NCBI RefSeq assembly: GCF_900111685.1
Contig: NZ_FOHX01000002.1
Coordinates: forward strand, 679,869 to 743,868
Direction: 5' to 3'
DNA from: Nonomuraea wenchangensis
GTDB taxonomy: Bacteria; Actinomycetota; Actinomycetes; Streptosporangiales; Streptosporangiaceae
Length of the DNA: 64,000 nucleotides
Shown: piece by piece, positions 1 to 8,405 of the stretch
How the letters are laid out: every line of letters begins with the position of its first letter
Numbering within the stretch: position 1 is the stretch's first letter
Notes under the pieces: generated by a model
The model's input: the letters and a program-made list of their open reading frames with translations, nothing else
What the model was told of the DNA's origin: nothing
The model's database searches: none
Translations under genes and position numbers: made by a program

Positions 1-2
1 CC

Positions 3-1397
3 AGGATCGACTCGCTGCGGCAGGACGACGGCACGTACGCGCTGCCGCTGCTCAACTTCACCGCCCAGCCGGCGCTCTCCCAGCTCACGAACCGTGACGT
101 GCGCCGCCGCCTGTTCGAGCTGAGCGTCGGCCGCGCGCCGGGCAACTTCGCGATCGCGGCCAGGATGGCGGCCCTGCGGGCGGAGCGGGCGGCGCTGCTC
201 GGGTTCCCCGACCATGCCTCCTACGTGGTGGCCGACCAGACGGCCAAGACCGTCGAGGCGGTCGAGGAGATGCTCGGCCAGCTCGTCGGCCCGGCCGTGC
301 GCAACGCCGGGCGGGAGGCCGAGGAGCTGGCCGGGCAGGCCGGGTTCCCGATCGAGCCGTGGGACTGGCCCTACTACTCCGAGCAGGTGCGCAAGGCCCG
401 CTACGACTTCGACGACAGCGCGATGCGGCCGTACTTCGAGCTGGAGCGGGTCTACCGCGACGGCATCTTCTTCGCGGCCGGCAAGCTGTACGGCGTCACC
501 TTCTCCGAGCGGCCCGACCTGGGCGGCTACCACCCGGACGTGAAGGTGTTCGAGGTGTTCGAGGAGGACGGCTCGGCGCTCGGGCTGTTCCTGCTGGACC
601 CGTACGCGCGGGCGAACAAGCGCGGCGGGGCGTGGATGAACAACCTGGTGGACCAGTCGCTGCTGTTCGGGCTGCGGCCGGTGGTGCTGAACAACCTCAA
701 CGTCACCAAGCCCGCCTCGGGGCCGACGCTGCTCACCTACGACGAGGTCACGACGGCCTTCCACGAGTTCGGGCACGCCCTGCACGGCCTGTTCTCGCAG
801 GTGCGCTTCCCGCGCGTGTCCGGCACCTCCGTGCCGCGCGACTTCGTCGAGTACCCCTCGCAGGTCAACGAGATGTGGGTGACCTGGCCCGAGGTGCTGG
901 CCAACTACGCCAGGCACCACGAGACGGGCGAGCCGATGCCGGCCGAGCTGGTGGAGAAGCTGACGGCGGCCGAGAAGTTCAACCAGGGCTTCAAGACCGT
1001 CGAGTATCTGGCGGCCACGCTGCTCGACTGGGCCTGGCACCGGCTCGCGCCCGGCCAGGAGGTGGCGGACGCCGAGGCGTTCGAGGCGGCGGCGCTGGAG
1101 CGGGCCGGGATCGCCGTGCCGCAGGTCCGGCCGCGCTACCGCACCAACTACTTCGCGCACATCTTCGCCAGCGGCTACAGCGCCGGCTACTACTCCTACA
1201 TCTGGAGCGAGGTGCTGGACGCCGAGAGCGTGGAGTGGTTCAAGGAGAACGGCGGGCTGCGCAGGGAGAACGGCGAGCACTTCCGCCGTGAGCTGCTGTC
1301 GCGGGGCGGCAGCCTCGACCCGCTGAGCGCCTTCCGCAGCTTCCGGGGGCGCGAGCCGCGCATCGAGCCGCTGCTGAAGCGCCGCGGCCTCGACTGA
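3..1397 (+). CDS. M3 family metallopeptidase (oligopeptidase F/Dcp-like), 5' partial
   Basis: A zinc oligopeptidase of the thimet/Dcp (M3) family, a cytoplasmic enzyme that trims short peptides. The frame is open from base 3, so the N-terminus lies outside the window and 464 residues are visible. The zinc motif HEFGH, in the context AFHEFGHALHGLF, is encoded near 760-795. A downstream Glu-containing segment (FVEYPSQVNE, near 844-873) supplies the third metal ligand in this family. The C-terminus carries the typical HIFASGYSAGYYSY substrate-binding stretch. The gene ends in RRGLD-stop, and this end seems to have been copied into the tandem repeats just downstream. It converges on gltX. The family assignment is firm; the peptide specificity cannot be read from the sequence. 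Confidence 0.95.
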   Translation, partial: RIDSLRQDDGTYALPLLNFTAQPALSQLTNRDVRRRLFELSVGRAPGNFAIAARMAALRAERAALLGFPDHASYVVADQTAKTVEAVEEMLGQLVGPAVRNAGREAEELAGQAGFPIEPWDWPYYSEQVRKARYDFDDSAMRPYFELERVYRDGIFFAAGKLYGVTFSERPDLGGYHPDVKVFEVFEEDGSALGLFLLDPYARANKRGGAWMNNLVDQSLLFGLRPVVLNNLNVTKPASGPTLLTYDEVTTAFHEFGHALHGLFSQVRFPRVSGTSVPRDFVEYPSQVNEMWVTWPEVLANYARHHETGEPMPAELVEKLTAAEKFNQGFKTVEYLAATLLDWAWHRLAPGQEVADAEAFEAAALERAGIAVPQVRPRYRTNYFAHIFASGYSAGYYSYIWSEVLDAESVEWFKENGGLRRENGEHFRRELLSRGGSLDPLSAFRSFRGREPRIEPLLKRRGLD

Positions 1398-1411
1398 CGC
1401 GCCACGGCCTG

Positions 1412-1474
1412 GACTGACGCCGGCCTGGACCGACGCCGGCCTGGACCGACGCCGGCCTGGACTGACGCCGGCCC
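1412..1474. repeat. 16-bp tandem repeat (minisatellite) after the peptidase gene
   Basis: The unit YGACGCCGGCCTGGAC occurs three times head to tail at about 1415-1462. A degenerate copy lies before it, overlapping the end of the coding region, and a partial copy follows. Each unit resembles the last codons plus stop of the peptidase gene, which suggests local slippage duplication of that gene end. Confidence 0.75.
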
Positions 1475-1475
1475 G

Positions 1476-1511
1476 GGTCGGGCGGCCCACTTTCATGCGG
1501 GCCGCCCGACC
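1476..1511. terminator. Bidirectional terminator hairpin between converging genes
   Basis: A perfect 13-bp inverted repeat (GGTCGGGCGGCCC at 1476-1488 and its complement at 1499-1511) with a 10-base loop. It sits between the end of the peptidase gene and the end of gltX. There is no U-tract on either side. Confidence 0.7.
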
Positions 1512-1519
1512 GGGGCGGG

Positions 1520-2902
1520 TCAGACGCCGACGGCGCCGAGGCGGGCCAGGGCGGCGCGCAGGCGGTCCTGGGTGCGCTCGCGGCCCAGCACCTCGATCGA
1601 CTCGAACAGCGGCAGGCCGACCGTGCGGCCGGTGAGGGCCACCCGCACCGGCGCCTGGGCCTTGCCCAGCTTGAGCCCGTGGGCCGCGCCGACCTCCTCC
1701 AGAGCCTCCTTCAGCGACTCGGTGTCCCAGCTCACCAGCTCCAGCCGCGCCAGATAGCCGGAGATGATCTCCACCGGGGAGTTCTTCATCGCCTTGTCCC
1801 AGGACGCCTGGTCGAACACCGGCTCGTCGAGGAAGAGGAAGTCGACGTTCTGCCGGATCTCCGACAGCACCCCGATGCGGGTCTGGGCGAGCGGCGCGAC
1901 CTTGCTGAACAGCTCGCGGTCCCAGCCGTCCTCCAGGTAGGGGGCGCAGCGCTCCTCGAACGTCTCCAGCGGCAGCGCCCGGATGTACTCGCCGTTGAAG
2001 GCCCGCAGCTTCTTCTCGTCGAAGAACGCGCTGGAGGAGTTGACGTCCTCCAGCCGGAACAGCGGCACCATCTCCGACCACGGCATGATCTCGCGGTCCT
2101 CGCCGGGGCCCCAGCCGAGCAGCATGAGGTAGTTGACCATGGCCTCGGCGAGGTAGCCCTCGGCGCGGTAGTCCTCCAGGGCCACCTTGTCGCGGCGCTT
2201 GGACAGCTTCTTGCGCTGCTCGTTGACGATCACCGGCAGGTGCGCCCACACCGGCGGGTTGGCGCCCAGGGCGGGCCAGAGCAGCATCTGCTTGGCCGCG
2301 TTGCCCAGGTGCTCCTCGCCGCGTACGACGTGGGTGATGTTCTGGGTGATGTCGTCGACCGCGTTGGCCAGCACGTAGAGCGGCGAGCCGTCGGTGCGGG
2401 CGATGACGAAGTCCTCCTGGGCCTCGTTGGGGAACTCGACGTCGCCGCGGATGAGGTCGGACACGATGGTCACGCCCTCGTCGGGGGTGCGGAAGCGGAC
2501 CGCGCCCTCGGTCAGGCCGCGCTCACGGCAGTGGCCGTCGTAGCCGCGGTGCTCGGAGCCGGTGCGGGCGACCAGCGCCTCGCGGGTGCAGTCGCAGTAG
2601 TAGGCGCGGCCGTCGGCCAGCAGCTTGGCCACGGCCTCGCGGTGCTGCGGCTCGTACGCCGACTGGAAGTAGGGGCCCTCGAAGGCCGGGTTGGTGCCGT
2701 TGACACCGATCCAGTCGAGCGCGGAGATGATGCCCTCGGTCCATTCCGGGCGGTTGCGCGTGGCGTCGGTGTCCTCGACGCGCAGCACGAAGCGCCCGCC
2801 GGACTGCTCGGCCAGCGCCCAGTTGAACAGCGCCGTGCGGGCGCCGCCGACGTGGAACATGCCGGTGGGGGACGGGGCGAACCTGACCCGTACGTCAGTC
2901 AC
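1520..2902 (-). CDS. gltX: Glutamyl-tRNA synthetase
   Basis: Charges tRNA-Glu with glutamate, ATP-dependent, in the cytoplasm; a class I synthetase of 460 residues. The protein opens with [20 protein letters not shown], where HVGG is the HIGH signature. KLSKR, the KMSKS signature, lies near residue 240. The start is GTG at 2902, just inside the end of the upstream hydrolase gene (8-bp overlap), so the two genes are translationally coupled. GatCAB is encoded at 41-44.5 kb. Together with the usual lack of GlnRS in actinobacteria, this suggests a non-discriminating enzyme that also makes Glu-tRNA-Gln. That last step is inference from family knowledge. Confidence 0.97.
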   Translation of the reverse strand: MTDVRVRFAPSPTGMFHVGGARTALFNWALAEQSGGRFVLRVEDTDATRNRPEWTEGIISALDWIGVNGTNPAFEGPYFQSAYEPQHREAVAKLLADGRAYYCDCTREALVARTGSEHRGYDGHCRERGLTEGAVRFRTPDEGVTIVSDLIRGDVEFPNEAQEDFVIARTDGSPLYVLANAVDDITQNITHVVRGEEHLGNAAKQMLLWPALGANPPVWAHLPVIVNEQRKKLSKRRDKVALEDYRAEGYLAEAMVNYLMLLGWGPGEDREIMPWSEMVPLFRLEDVNSSSAFFDEKKLRAFNGEYIRALPLETFEERCAPYLEDGWDRELFSKVAPLAQTRIGVLSEIRQNVDFLFLDEPVFDQASWDKAMKNSPVEIISGYLARLELVSWDTESLKEALEEVGAAHGLKLGKAQAPVRVALTGRTVGLPLFESIEVLGRERTQDRLRAALARLGAVGV

Positions 2903-3671
2903 GGGAGACCACCTTGTTCGTGAGTGTGCCGATGCCTTCGATGCCGACGCTGACCTCGTCGCCGACCTGGAGCGGGCCGACGCCGGCCGGCGTGCCGGTC
3001 AGGATGACGTCGCCGGGGATGAGCGTCATGACCGCGCTGACGTAGGCGACCAGCGCGGGGATGTCATGGATGAGCTGGGTGGTGCGGCCGCTCTGGCGCA
3101 CCTCGCCGTTGACCGTGGTCGTGAGGGCCAGGTCGCTCGCGTCGAGGTCGGTCTGGATCCACGGCCCGAGCGGGCAGAAGGTGTCGAAGCTCTTGGCCCG
3201 GGTGAACTGCACGTCCTTCTTCTGCAGGTCGCGCGCGGTCACGTCGTTGGCGCAGGTGTAGCCGAAGATGACGTCCTTGACCCGCTCGACCGGGACCTCG
3301 CGGCACAGCCGGCCGATGACCACGGCCAGCTCGCCCTCGTAGTCGACGCGGTCGGACAGGTGGACCGGGTAGGCGATCTGCTCGCCGTGGCCGATCACCG
3401 AGGTGGAGGGCTTCATGAAGATGAGCGGCTCCTCGGGCACCTCGTTGCCCATCTCCGCGGCGTGCTCGGCGTAGTTTCTGCCGATGGCGACGACCTTGCT
3501 CGGCAGCATCGGGGCCAGCAGCTTGACCTGACTGAGCGGGTGGCGCTCGCCGGTGAACTGCACCTGGTTGAACGGGTGACCGGCGACGGTGGAGACGACC
3601 TCCTCGCCGGGGCCGCCCTCGACCACGCCGAACGACACGCCTTCGCCTGTGGAGAACCTCGCTATACGCAC
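2895..3671 (-). CDS. Fumarylacetoacetate hydrolase family protein
   Basis: A 258-residue FAH-superfamily enzyme, a Mg-dependent hydrolase or decarboxylase of 2-oxo/1,3-diketo acids. The metal-binding signature region [11 protein letters not shown] lies in the middle and [15 protein letters not shown] follows, as in oxaloacetate decarboxylase/acylpyruvase (FAHD1-like) members. The C-terminus has the family stretch [15 protein letters not shown]. The start is GTG at 3671. It overlaps gltX by 8 bp and is probably co-transcribed with it; this pairing is common in actinobacteria, but I know of no functional reason for it. The substrate is unknown. Confidence 0.92.
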   Translation of the reverse strand: MRIARFSTGEGVSFGVVEGGPGEEVVSTVAGHPFNQVQFTGERHPLSQVKLLAPMLPSKVVAIGRNYAEHAAEMGNEVPEEPLIFMKPSTSVIGHGEQIAYPVHLSDRVDYEGELAVVIGRLCREVPVERVKDVIFGYTCANDVTARDLQKKDVQFTRAKSFDTFCPLGPWIQTDLDASDLALTTTVNGEVRQSGRTTQLIHDIPALVAYVSAVMTLIPGDVILTGTPAGVGPLQVGDEVSVGIEGIGTLTNKVVSRD

Positions 3672-3788
3672 CCGTCCAGGCTATCGCCGCCGCCGCGGGA
3701 GTCCGTTCACCTGCCCCGCGCGGCTCCCGTGCGACGGGTTAGCCTGGACCCCTGACCTGCGCAGGGGCGCTGACGAGAGGGGTTTCCC

Positions 3789-4148
3789 ATGTCCGTCGTG
3801 AAGATCAACGTGCTGACCGTGCCGGCCGCGATGCGGGAGGAGCTCGAACGCCGGTTCGCCGGCCGGGCGGGGATGGTGGAGTCCGCGGACGGGTTCGAGT
3901 GGTTCGAGCTGCTGCGGCCGGTGGACGGCACCGAGCGCTACCTCGTCTACACGCGCTGGCGGAGCGAGGAGGACTTCGAGGCGTGGCAGCGGAGCCAGGA
4001 GTTCGCCCGCGGCCACGCGCGGGCAGCCGCCGACGCCGAGGGCGCCTCGGGCCACGGGCACGGGCACGGTCACGGGCAGGGTCCCGCGGCCAGCGGGTCC
4101 GAGTTGTGGACGTTCGAGGTGGTGGAGAGCGCCACTCCCAAGGCGTAG
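3789..4148 (+). CDS. MhuD-like heme-degrading monooxygenase with His/Gly-rich insert
   Basis: An antibiotic-biosynthesis-monooxygenase (ABM) fold protein of 119 residues. It resembles mycobacterial MhuD, which cleaves heme to release iron. Asn7 and Trp66 match the MhuD catalytic residues. The heme-ligand histidine is at 76, against 75 in MhuD as I remember it, which would be a one-residue shift. The stretch VVKINVLTVP and the run LLRPVDGTERY also match closely. Unlike MhuD there is an alternating Gly-His run (GHGHGHGHG, about residues 93-101) before the last strand, which could bind metal. Start ATG 3789 follows GAGAGGGG. The gene stands alone. A heme-oxygenase role is likely but rests on family similarity. 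Confidence 0.82.
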   Translation: MSVVKINVLTVPAAMREELERRFAGRAGMVESADGFEWFELLRPVDGTERYLVYTRWRSEEDFEAWQRSQEFARGHARAAADAEGASGHGHGHGHGQGPAASGSELWTFEVVESATPKA

Positions 4149-4254
4149 CGGGCGGCTAACGAATCGGGCACTCGGCTTGACCGGATGATCGCGCACGCGA
4201 AAGCATGTCCCGCCTCAAGCTTGTGTGTCCGAGTTCGTGCTGAAAGGAACTGGC

Positions 4255-5913
4255 GTGCGCCGCCTCGCGATCCCTCTTGCCCTCACGCTCGCGCTCGGCG
4301 GCCTCGCGGGCACCCCCGCGCACGCGGCCACTCGGACGGGCGCCCAGGACGGCAAGGTGGCCCGGACCGCGGCGTGCCAGGGCGACTGGCTGCCCGGCTC
4401 GCCGACCGCCTCGGACGTCATGGGCGGCGAGATCTCGCTGGTGGGGCTGCCGGCGTACAAACTGGGTGAGAAGGTCGACTGGGCCGCGAGCCCGTACAAG
4501 AACCGCTCGTGGGAGTTCGTCTTCCAGTCGCTGCGCTGGCTGGGCACGCTCGTCGTCGAGTACGAGAACACCGGCGAGCGGCGCTACCTCGACCGCGCGA
4601 CGGAGCTCGCCAAGGACTGGGTGGCGCACAACAAGTACGGCGCCCGCGGCACGAAGCCCTACGTCTGGAAGGACCACCCGGTCTCGCTGCGCACCCAGCC
4701 GCTGCTGTGCCTGAGCGAGCACGTCAAGGACTCCTGGCTGAAGGACAGCCTGGCGGTGCACGCCAAGCTCCTCGCCAACCCGGCCCTGTACAAGAAGGGC
4801 CACAACCACGGCATCGACCAGGACATCGCGCTCATGGGCATCGGCTGCCGCTACGGCCGCAAGGACTGGTCCGACCTGGCGTCCAGACGCCTGACCGGCA
4901 CCGTGAAGCTGGACGTGGACAGCCAGGGCGCGCTGATGGAGCAGGCGCCCCGCTACGCGGTCTACGTCTACGGCCGCCTCCAGGTCGCGATGACGAACAT
5001 GAAGTCCTGTGGCCGCAAGGTCCCCGGTGAGATCGCCAAGCGCGCCGAGGCGCTGAAGGACTTCATCGCGCACGCCACCATGCCGAACGGCTACATGGCG
5101 CCGCTCGGCGACGGCAGCGCCGAGACCGAGCCGAAGATGGAGACCGGCACGCCGAAGCAGAAGGTCAAGGTCTACCGGGCGGGCTACGTGTTCGGCCGGA
5201 CGGCCTTCGACAAGCAGGACTCGGCGTACTACTCGATCAGGTTCGGGCCGGGGATGAAGTTCCACGGCCACGAGGACCACCTGGGCGTCACCTACTACGC
5301 GCAGGGCCGCGACATCCTCGTGGACGCCGGCTTCCACTCCTACGAGAAGAGCGCCTACCGCTACTGGACGCTCTCCCCCGAGGCGCACAACGTGCCGACG
5401 GTGGTGGGCGCGAAGTTCCGGCCGCGCACGTCCTCGCGGCTGACGAAGTCCTCGCTGGGCGACGACCGGCAGGCGTTCCGGGTGACGGACGACGCCTACG
5501 GCGTGAGCCGTACCAGGTCGGTGCTGGTCAACCACGGCGAGGACCTCATGGCGGTGCTCGACACCGCCTCGGGCGGCAAGCAGGTGAGGAACCTGTGGAG
5601 GTTCGACCCGTCGCTCAAGGTCGTCTCGAACGGCGGCGGCAAGGTCGTGCTCGCCGACGGCAAGTTCAAGGTCACGCTGCTGCAGCTCTCGCCGTCGTGC
5701 GCGAAGGTGAGCGGCCAGCGGGTGGAGCGCGGCGGGAAGCTCGGCTGGGTGTCGCCGACCTACCTGTCGAGGCAGGCGACCACGGTGGTGGTCTCGCCTG
5801 CGGCGAAGTCCCTGCTGACGGTGGTCGTGCCCGGGACGGACGCGCCGAAGGTGTCGTGCTCCGGCGGCAAGGTGACGGTCGAAGGGGTCTCCTTCTCCGC
5901 CCGCCTGCTCTGA
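4255..5913 (+). CDS. Secreted heparinase II/III-like polysaccharide lyase
   Basis: A probable exported polysaccharide lyase of 552 residues. GTG at 4255 is chosen because GAAAGGAAC lies just ahead and the N-terminus becomes a clean signal peptide (MRRLAIPLALTLALGGLAG, cut after AHA). An upstream GTG at 4225 is in frame but has no ribosome site. The first half is the helical toroid seen in alginate/heparin lyases (repeated WxxxA, YNHGIDQ-like NHGIDQD). The second half is the heparinase II/III beta domain, with KFHGHEDHLGVTYYAQGRDILVDAGFHSY around residues 340-370, containing the conserved His pair. The substrate (uronate polymer, perhaps capsular or environmental) is not readable. It converges with cimA with a 25-bp gap. 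Confidence 0.85.
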   Translation: MRRLAIPLALTLALGGLAGTPAHAATRTGAQDGKVARTAACQGDWLPGSPTASDVMGGEISLVGLPAYKLGEKVDWAASPYKNRSWEFVFQSLRWLGTLVVEYENTGERRYLDRATELAKDWVAHNKYGARGTKPYVWKDHPVSLRTQPLLCLSEHVKDSWLKDSLAVHAKLLANPALYKKGHNHGIDQDIALMGIGCRYGRKDWSDLASRRLTGTVKLDVDSQGALMEQAPRYAVYVYGRLQVAMTNMKSCGRKVPGEIAKRAEALKDFIAHATMPNGYMAPLGDGSAETEPKMETGTPKQKVKVYRAGYVFGRTAFDKQDSAYYSIRFGPGMKFHGHEDHLGVTYYAQGRDILVDAGFHSYEKSAYRYWTLSPEAHNVPTVVGAKFRPRTSSRLTKSSLGDDRQAFRVTDDAYGVSRTRSVLVNHGEDLMAVLDTASGGKQVRNLWRFDPSLKVVSNGGGKVVLADGKFKVTLLQLSPSCAKVSGQRVERGGKLGWVSPTYLSRQATTVVVSPAAKSLLTVVVPGTDAPKVSCSGGKVTVEGVSFSARLL

Positions 5914-5938
5914 CCCTCTGCGGGGCCGCCTCCCTGCC

Positions 5939-7513
5939 TCAGCAGTCGCGGCCGGCGCGCAGCAGGCCGTAGGTGACCGCCTGCTCCAGCGCCTGCCAGG
6001 AGGCGTCGATGATGTTCTCGGCGACGCCGACGGTGGCCCACTCGCCGGTGTCGTCGCTGGTGGTGATGAGCACGCGGGTGACCGCGTCGGTGCCGTGGGT
6101 GTCCTCCAGGATGCGGACCTTGAAGTCGACCAGCTCGACCTTGGCCAGCTCGGGGTAGAGCTGCTCCAGGGCCAGCCGGACGGCCTTGTCGAGGGCGTTG
6201 ACGGGGCCGTTGCCCTCGCCGGTCGCCACGATGCGCTCGCCCTTGGCGTGCACCTTGACGGTGGCCTCGCTGACCAGCTCGCCGCCCTTGGTGCGCTCGA
6301 CGATGACCCGCCAGGACTCCACCTCGAAGTGGCGCTTGCGCTCGCCGGCGACGGTGTCGCGCAGCAGCAGCTCGAAGGAGGCGTCGGCGGCCTCGAAGGT
6401 GAAGCCCCGCGACTCCATCTCCTTCACCTGCTCGACCAGCGCCTTGGTGTGCTCGCCGGTCAGCTCGTAGCCCAGCTCGCGGCCCTTGAGCTCGACGGAG
6501 GCGCGGCCGGCCATGTCGGAGACCAGCATGCGCATGTCGTTGCCGACGGCGGCGGGGTCGATGTGCTGGTAGAGGTTGGGATCGACCTTGATGGCGCTGG
6601 CGTGCAGGCCGGCCTTGTGCGCGAAGGCGGACATGCCGACGTAGGGGGCGTGCGAGTTGGGGGTGACGTTGGTCACCTCGGTGATGGCGTGCGCGATGCG
6701 CGTCATGTCGGCGAGCGCGGCCTGCGGCACCAGGTCGAAGCCGCGCTTGAGCTGCAGGTTGGCGACGACGGTGAAGAGGTTGGCGTTGCCGGAGCGCTCG
6801 CCGTAGCCGTTGGCGCAGCCCTGCACGTGGGTGGCGCCGGCGCGGACCGCGGCGAGGGTGTTGGCGACCGCGCAGCCGGTGTCGTCGTGGCAGTGGATGC
6901 CGACCCTGGCCCCCGACTGGACGGCCTCGTGGACGACGTCGGCCAGCTCGTCGGGGAGCATGCCGCCGTTGGTGTCGCAGAGCGCGATGACGTCGGCGCC
7001 GGCCTCGGCGGCGGTGCGCAGCACCTCCAGCGCGTACGCGGGGTTGGACTTGTAGCCGTCGAAGAAGTGCTCGGCGTCGAGGAAGACCCGCTGGCCCTCC
7101 GCACGCAGGTGGGAGACCGTGTCGCGGATCATCGCGAGGTTCTCCTCCAGCGTGGTGCGGAGGGCCAGTTCGACATGCCGGTCGTGGCTCTTGGCCACAA
7201 GGGTCACGACGGGCGCGCCGGATTCGCGCAATGCGGCCACCAGTGGGTCGTCGGCGGCCTTCACCCCGGCCCGGCGGGTCGCGCCGAACGCGGCGAGCTG
7301 CGCGTGCTTCAGGTCGAGCTCGGTGCGGGCCCGCCTGAAGAACTCGGTGTCCTTGGGATTGGCTCCGGGCCAGCCGCCCTCGATGAAGCCCACGCCCAGT
7401 CCGTCCAGGTGACGCGCGACGGCGAGCTTGTCGGCGACGGTCAGGTTGAGCCCTTCCTGCTGCGCGCCGTCACGCAGGGTCGTGTCATATACGTGGAACC
7501 GGTCATCGGCCAT
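5939..7513 (-). CDS. cimA: (R)-citramalate synthase
   Basis: Condenses pyruvate and acetyl-CoA to citramalate, the first step of the threonine-independent route to 2-oxobutyrate and isoleucine. It has 524 residues. The N-terminal TIM barrel shows VYDTTLRDGAQQEGL (catalytic Arg/Asp) near residue 8, FIEGGWPGANPKD, and the metal-binding GIHCHDDTGCAVAN. The last third is the LeuA-type dimer regulatory domain. It belongs to the CimA/2-isopropylmalate synthase family; the GGWPGANPKD variant points to CimA and not LeuA. Start ATG 7513 follows AGAAGGAAG. A leader peptide plus terminator at 7545-7648 suggests attenuation by branched-chain amino acids. Confidence 0.93.
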   Translation of the reverse strand: MADDRFHVYDTTLRDGAQQEGLNLTVADKLAVARHLDGLGVGFIEGGWPGANPKDTEFFRRARTELDLKHAQLAAFGATRRAGVKAADDPLVAALRESGAPVVTLVAKSHDRHVELALRTTLEENLAMIRDTVSHLRAEGQRVFLDAEHFFDGYKSNPAYALEVLRTAAEAGADVIALCDTNGGMLPDELADVVHEAVQSGARVGIHCHDDTGCAVANTLAAVRAGATHVQGCANGYGERSGNANLFTVVANLQLKRGFDLVPQAALADMTRIAHAITEVTNVTPNSHAPYVGMSAFAHKAGLHASAIKVDPNLYQHIDPAAVGNDMRMLVSDMAGRASVELKGRELGYELTGEHTKALVEQVKEMESRGFTFEAADASFELLLRDTVAGERKRHFEVESWRVIVERTKGGELVSEATVKVHAKGERIVATGEGNGPVNALDKAVRLALEQLYPELAKVELVDFKVRILEDTHGTDAVTRVLITTSDDTGEWATVGVAENIIDASWQALEQAVTYGLLRAGRDC

Positions 7514-7544
7514 GAGCTTCTTCCTTCTGGAGATCCCTGGAAAA

Positions 7545-7575
7545 CAAAAAGACCCCTCACGGACGTGAGAGGTCT
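7545..7575 (-). terminator. Rho-independent terminator in the cimA leader (attenuator)
   Basis: On the minus strand AGACCTCTCACG pairs with CGTGAGGGGTCT across a two-base loop (one G-U pair), followed by TTTTT. It lies between the leader peptide stop (7598) and the cimA start (7513), the place expected for an attenuation terminator. Confidence 0.85.
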
Positions 7576-7610
7576 GCGCGCTGGCGGTGTCCCTGTGTCA
7601 GCCAGCGCGC
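7576..7610 (-). promoter_or_regulatory. Leader stem overlapping the cimA leader-peptide end
   Basis: A perfect 10-bp inverted repeat: GCGCGCTGGC at 7601-7610 and its complement at 7576-7585, separated by 15 bases. The first arm covers the last codons of the leader peptide, directly before its stop. A ribosome at the stop would mask this arm, so the stem is well placed to sense leader translation. The anti-anti-terminator logic is inferred. Confidence 0.65.
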
Positions 7611-7648
7611 CTGCCGATAATGAGCAGACCGTAGAACATGGTGCTCAT
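7598..7648 (-). CDS. cimA leader peptide, 16 aa (MSTMFYGLLIIGRRAG)
   Basis: A 16-codon ORF ahead of cimA with consecutive Leu-Leu-Ile-Ile codons, then Gly-Arg-Arg-Ala-Gly and a TGA stop. An inner ATG at 7639 would give 13 residues. It ends beside a perfect inverted repeat, and a U-tract terminator follows. This is the layout of amino-acid attenuators known for ilv/leu operons in actinobacteria. The ribosome site is weak (TGAG ahead of the inner ATG). No peptide function is expected; translation speed over the Leu/Ile codons would be the signal. Confidence 0.7.
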   Translation of the reverse strand: MSTMFYGLLIIGRRAG

Positions 7649-7701
7649 CAGTCTGCCATACGTTTCCACCATTCGGCACAAGGATCTCACTGCTCGGACG
7701 C

Positions 7702-8343
7702 CTACACGGTGACGCCGACACCGCCCGTGATGGCACGCTCCAGTGCCTCGGGGTCGAACGCCTCGCCGCCCAGCAGCTTGCCGTCCAGCAGCAGCGTCGG
7801 GGTGCCCTCCAGCCGGACCTTCGCGGTCTCGGCCAGGTGCGACTCGGCGTAGGACTGGTCGCGTACGCAGGTGTCCACCTGGGCGCCCGCCTTCCTGGCG
7901 GCCTGGACCAGCTCCTCGACGGTGAAGCCCGAGGCCTCGCCGTGCGGGGCGGGCTGGATGGCGTACAGCTCGTCGCGGAAGGCCAGCCAGCTCGACTCGG
8001 GGACGCAGCGCGCGGCCGCGGCGGCGCGGACGGAGTTGGAGCGCATGGGCTCGTCGAGGAAGATCGTCACGGCGTGGAAGACGACCTTGACCTTGCCCGC
8101 GCGGGCCAGCCGCTGGATCGTCGGGTCCACCTTGGCATGCATGTCCTTGCAGACCGGGCAGTCAAAATCTTCGTAAACGTCCAGGACGGGGGCGTCACCG
8201 CCGCGGTTCGCCAGCACCATGGACCCGTCGAGCTGACGGGTCAGCCGCACCTCCGCGGAGCTCTCTCCCGGCTCGGAGAACGCCAGCACACCGAGCATCG
8301 CGATCACCGCGCACGCGACCGCGACCGCCACCAACCGCTTCAT
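7702..8343 (-). CDS. DsbA-like thioredoxin-fold protein, exported
   Basis: A thiol-disulfide oxidoreductase of the DsbA/DSBA-like thioredoxin family, 213 residues, acting outside the membrane. The N-terminus MKRLVAVAVACAVIAMLGVLAF is a signal peptide or anchor. The active site CPVC follows VYEDFDCPVC at about residue 60. The cis-Pro region EGTPTLLLDGKLLGGEAF lies near the C-terminus. A GTG at 8355 is an alternative start four codons upstream, but ATG 8343 gives a normal signal peptide. It may fold disulfide-bonded exported proteins; no partner membrane oxidase (VKOR-like) is in the window. Confidence 0.88.
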   Translation of the reverse strand: MKRLVAVAVACAVIAMLGVLAFSEPGESSAEVRLTRQLDGSMVLANRGGDAPVLDVYEDFDCPVCKDMHAKVDPTIQRLARAGKVKVVFHAVTIFLDEPMRSNSVRAAAAARCVPESSWLAFRDELYAIQPAPHGEASGFTVEELVQAARKAGAQVDTCVRDQSYAESHLAETAKVRLEGTPTLLLDGKLLGGEAFDPEALERAITGGVGVTV

Positions 8344-8405
8344 ACATTCGCCCACTCTCAGCTTGTCGATCGCGCAGACCCTACCGGAACGGCAACAATG
8401 GCCGT

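Noticed and set aside
1679-2923. Long plus-strand ORF opposite gltX (414 codons)
   Set aside because: Antisense shadow of gltX in GC-rich DNA; composition is biased to Gly/Ala/Val/Leu/Arg with no family motif.
4156-5535. 459-codon minus-strand ORF opposite the heparinase-like gene
   Set aside because: Shadow ORF; no ribosome site, no motif, and the plus-strand gene has a signal peptide and conserved domain.
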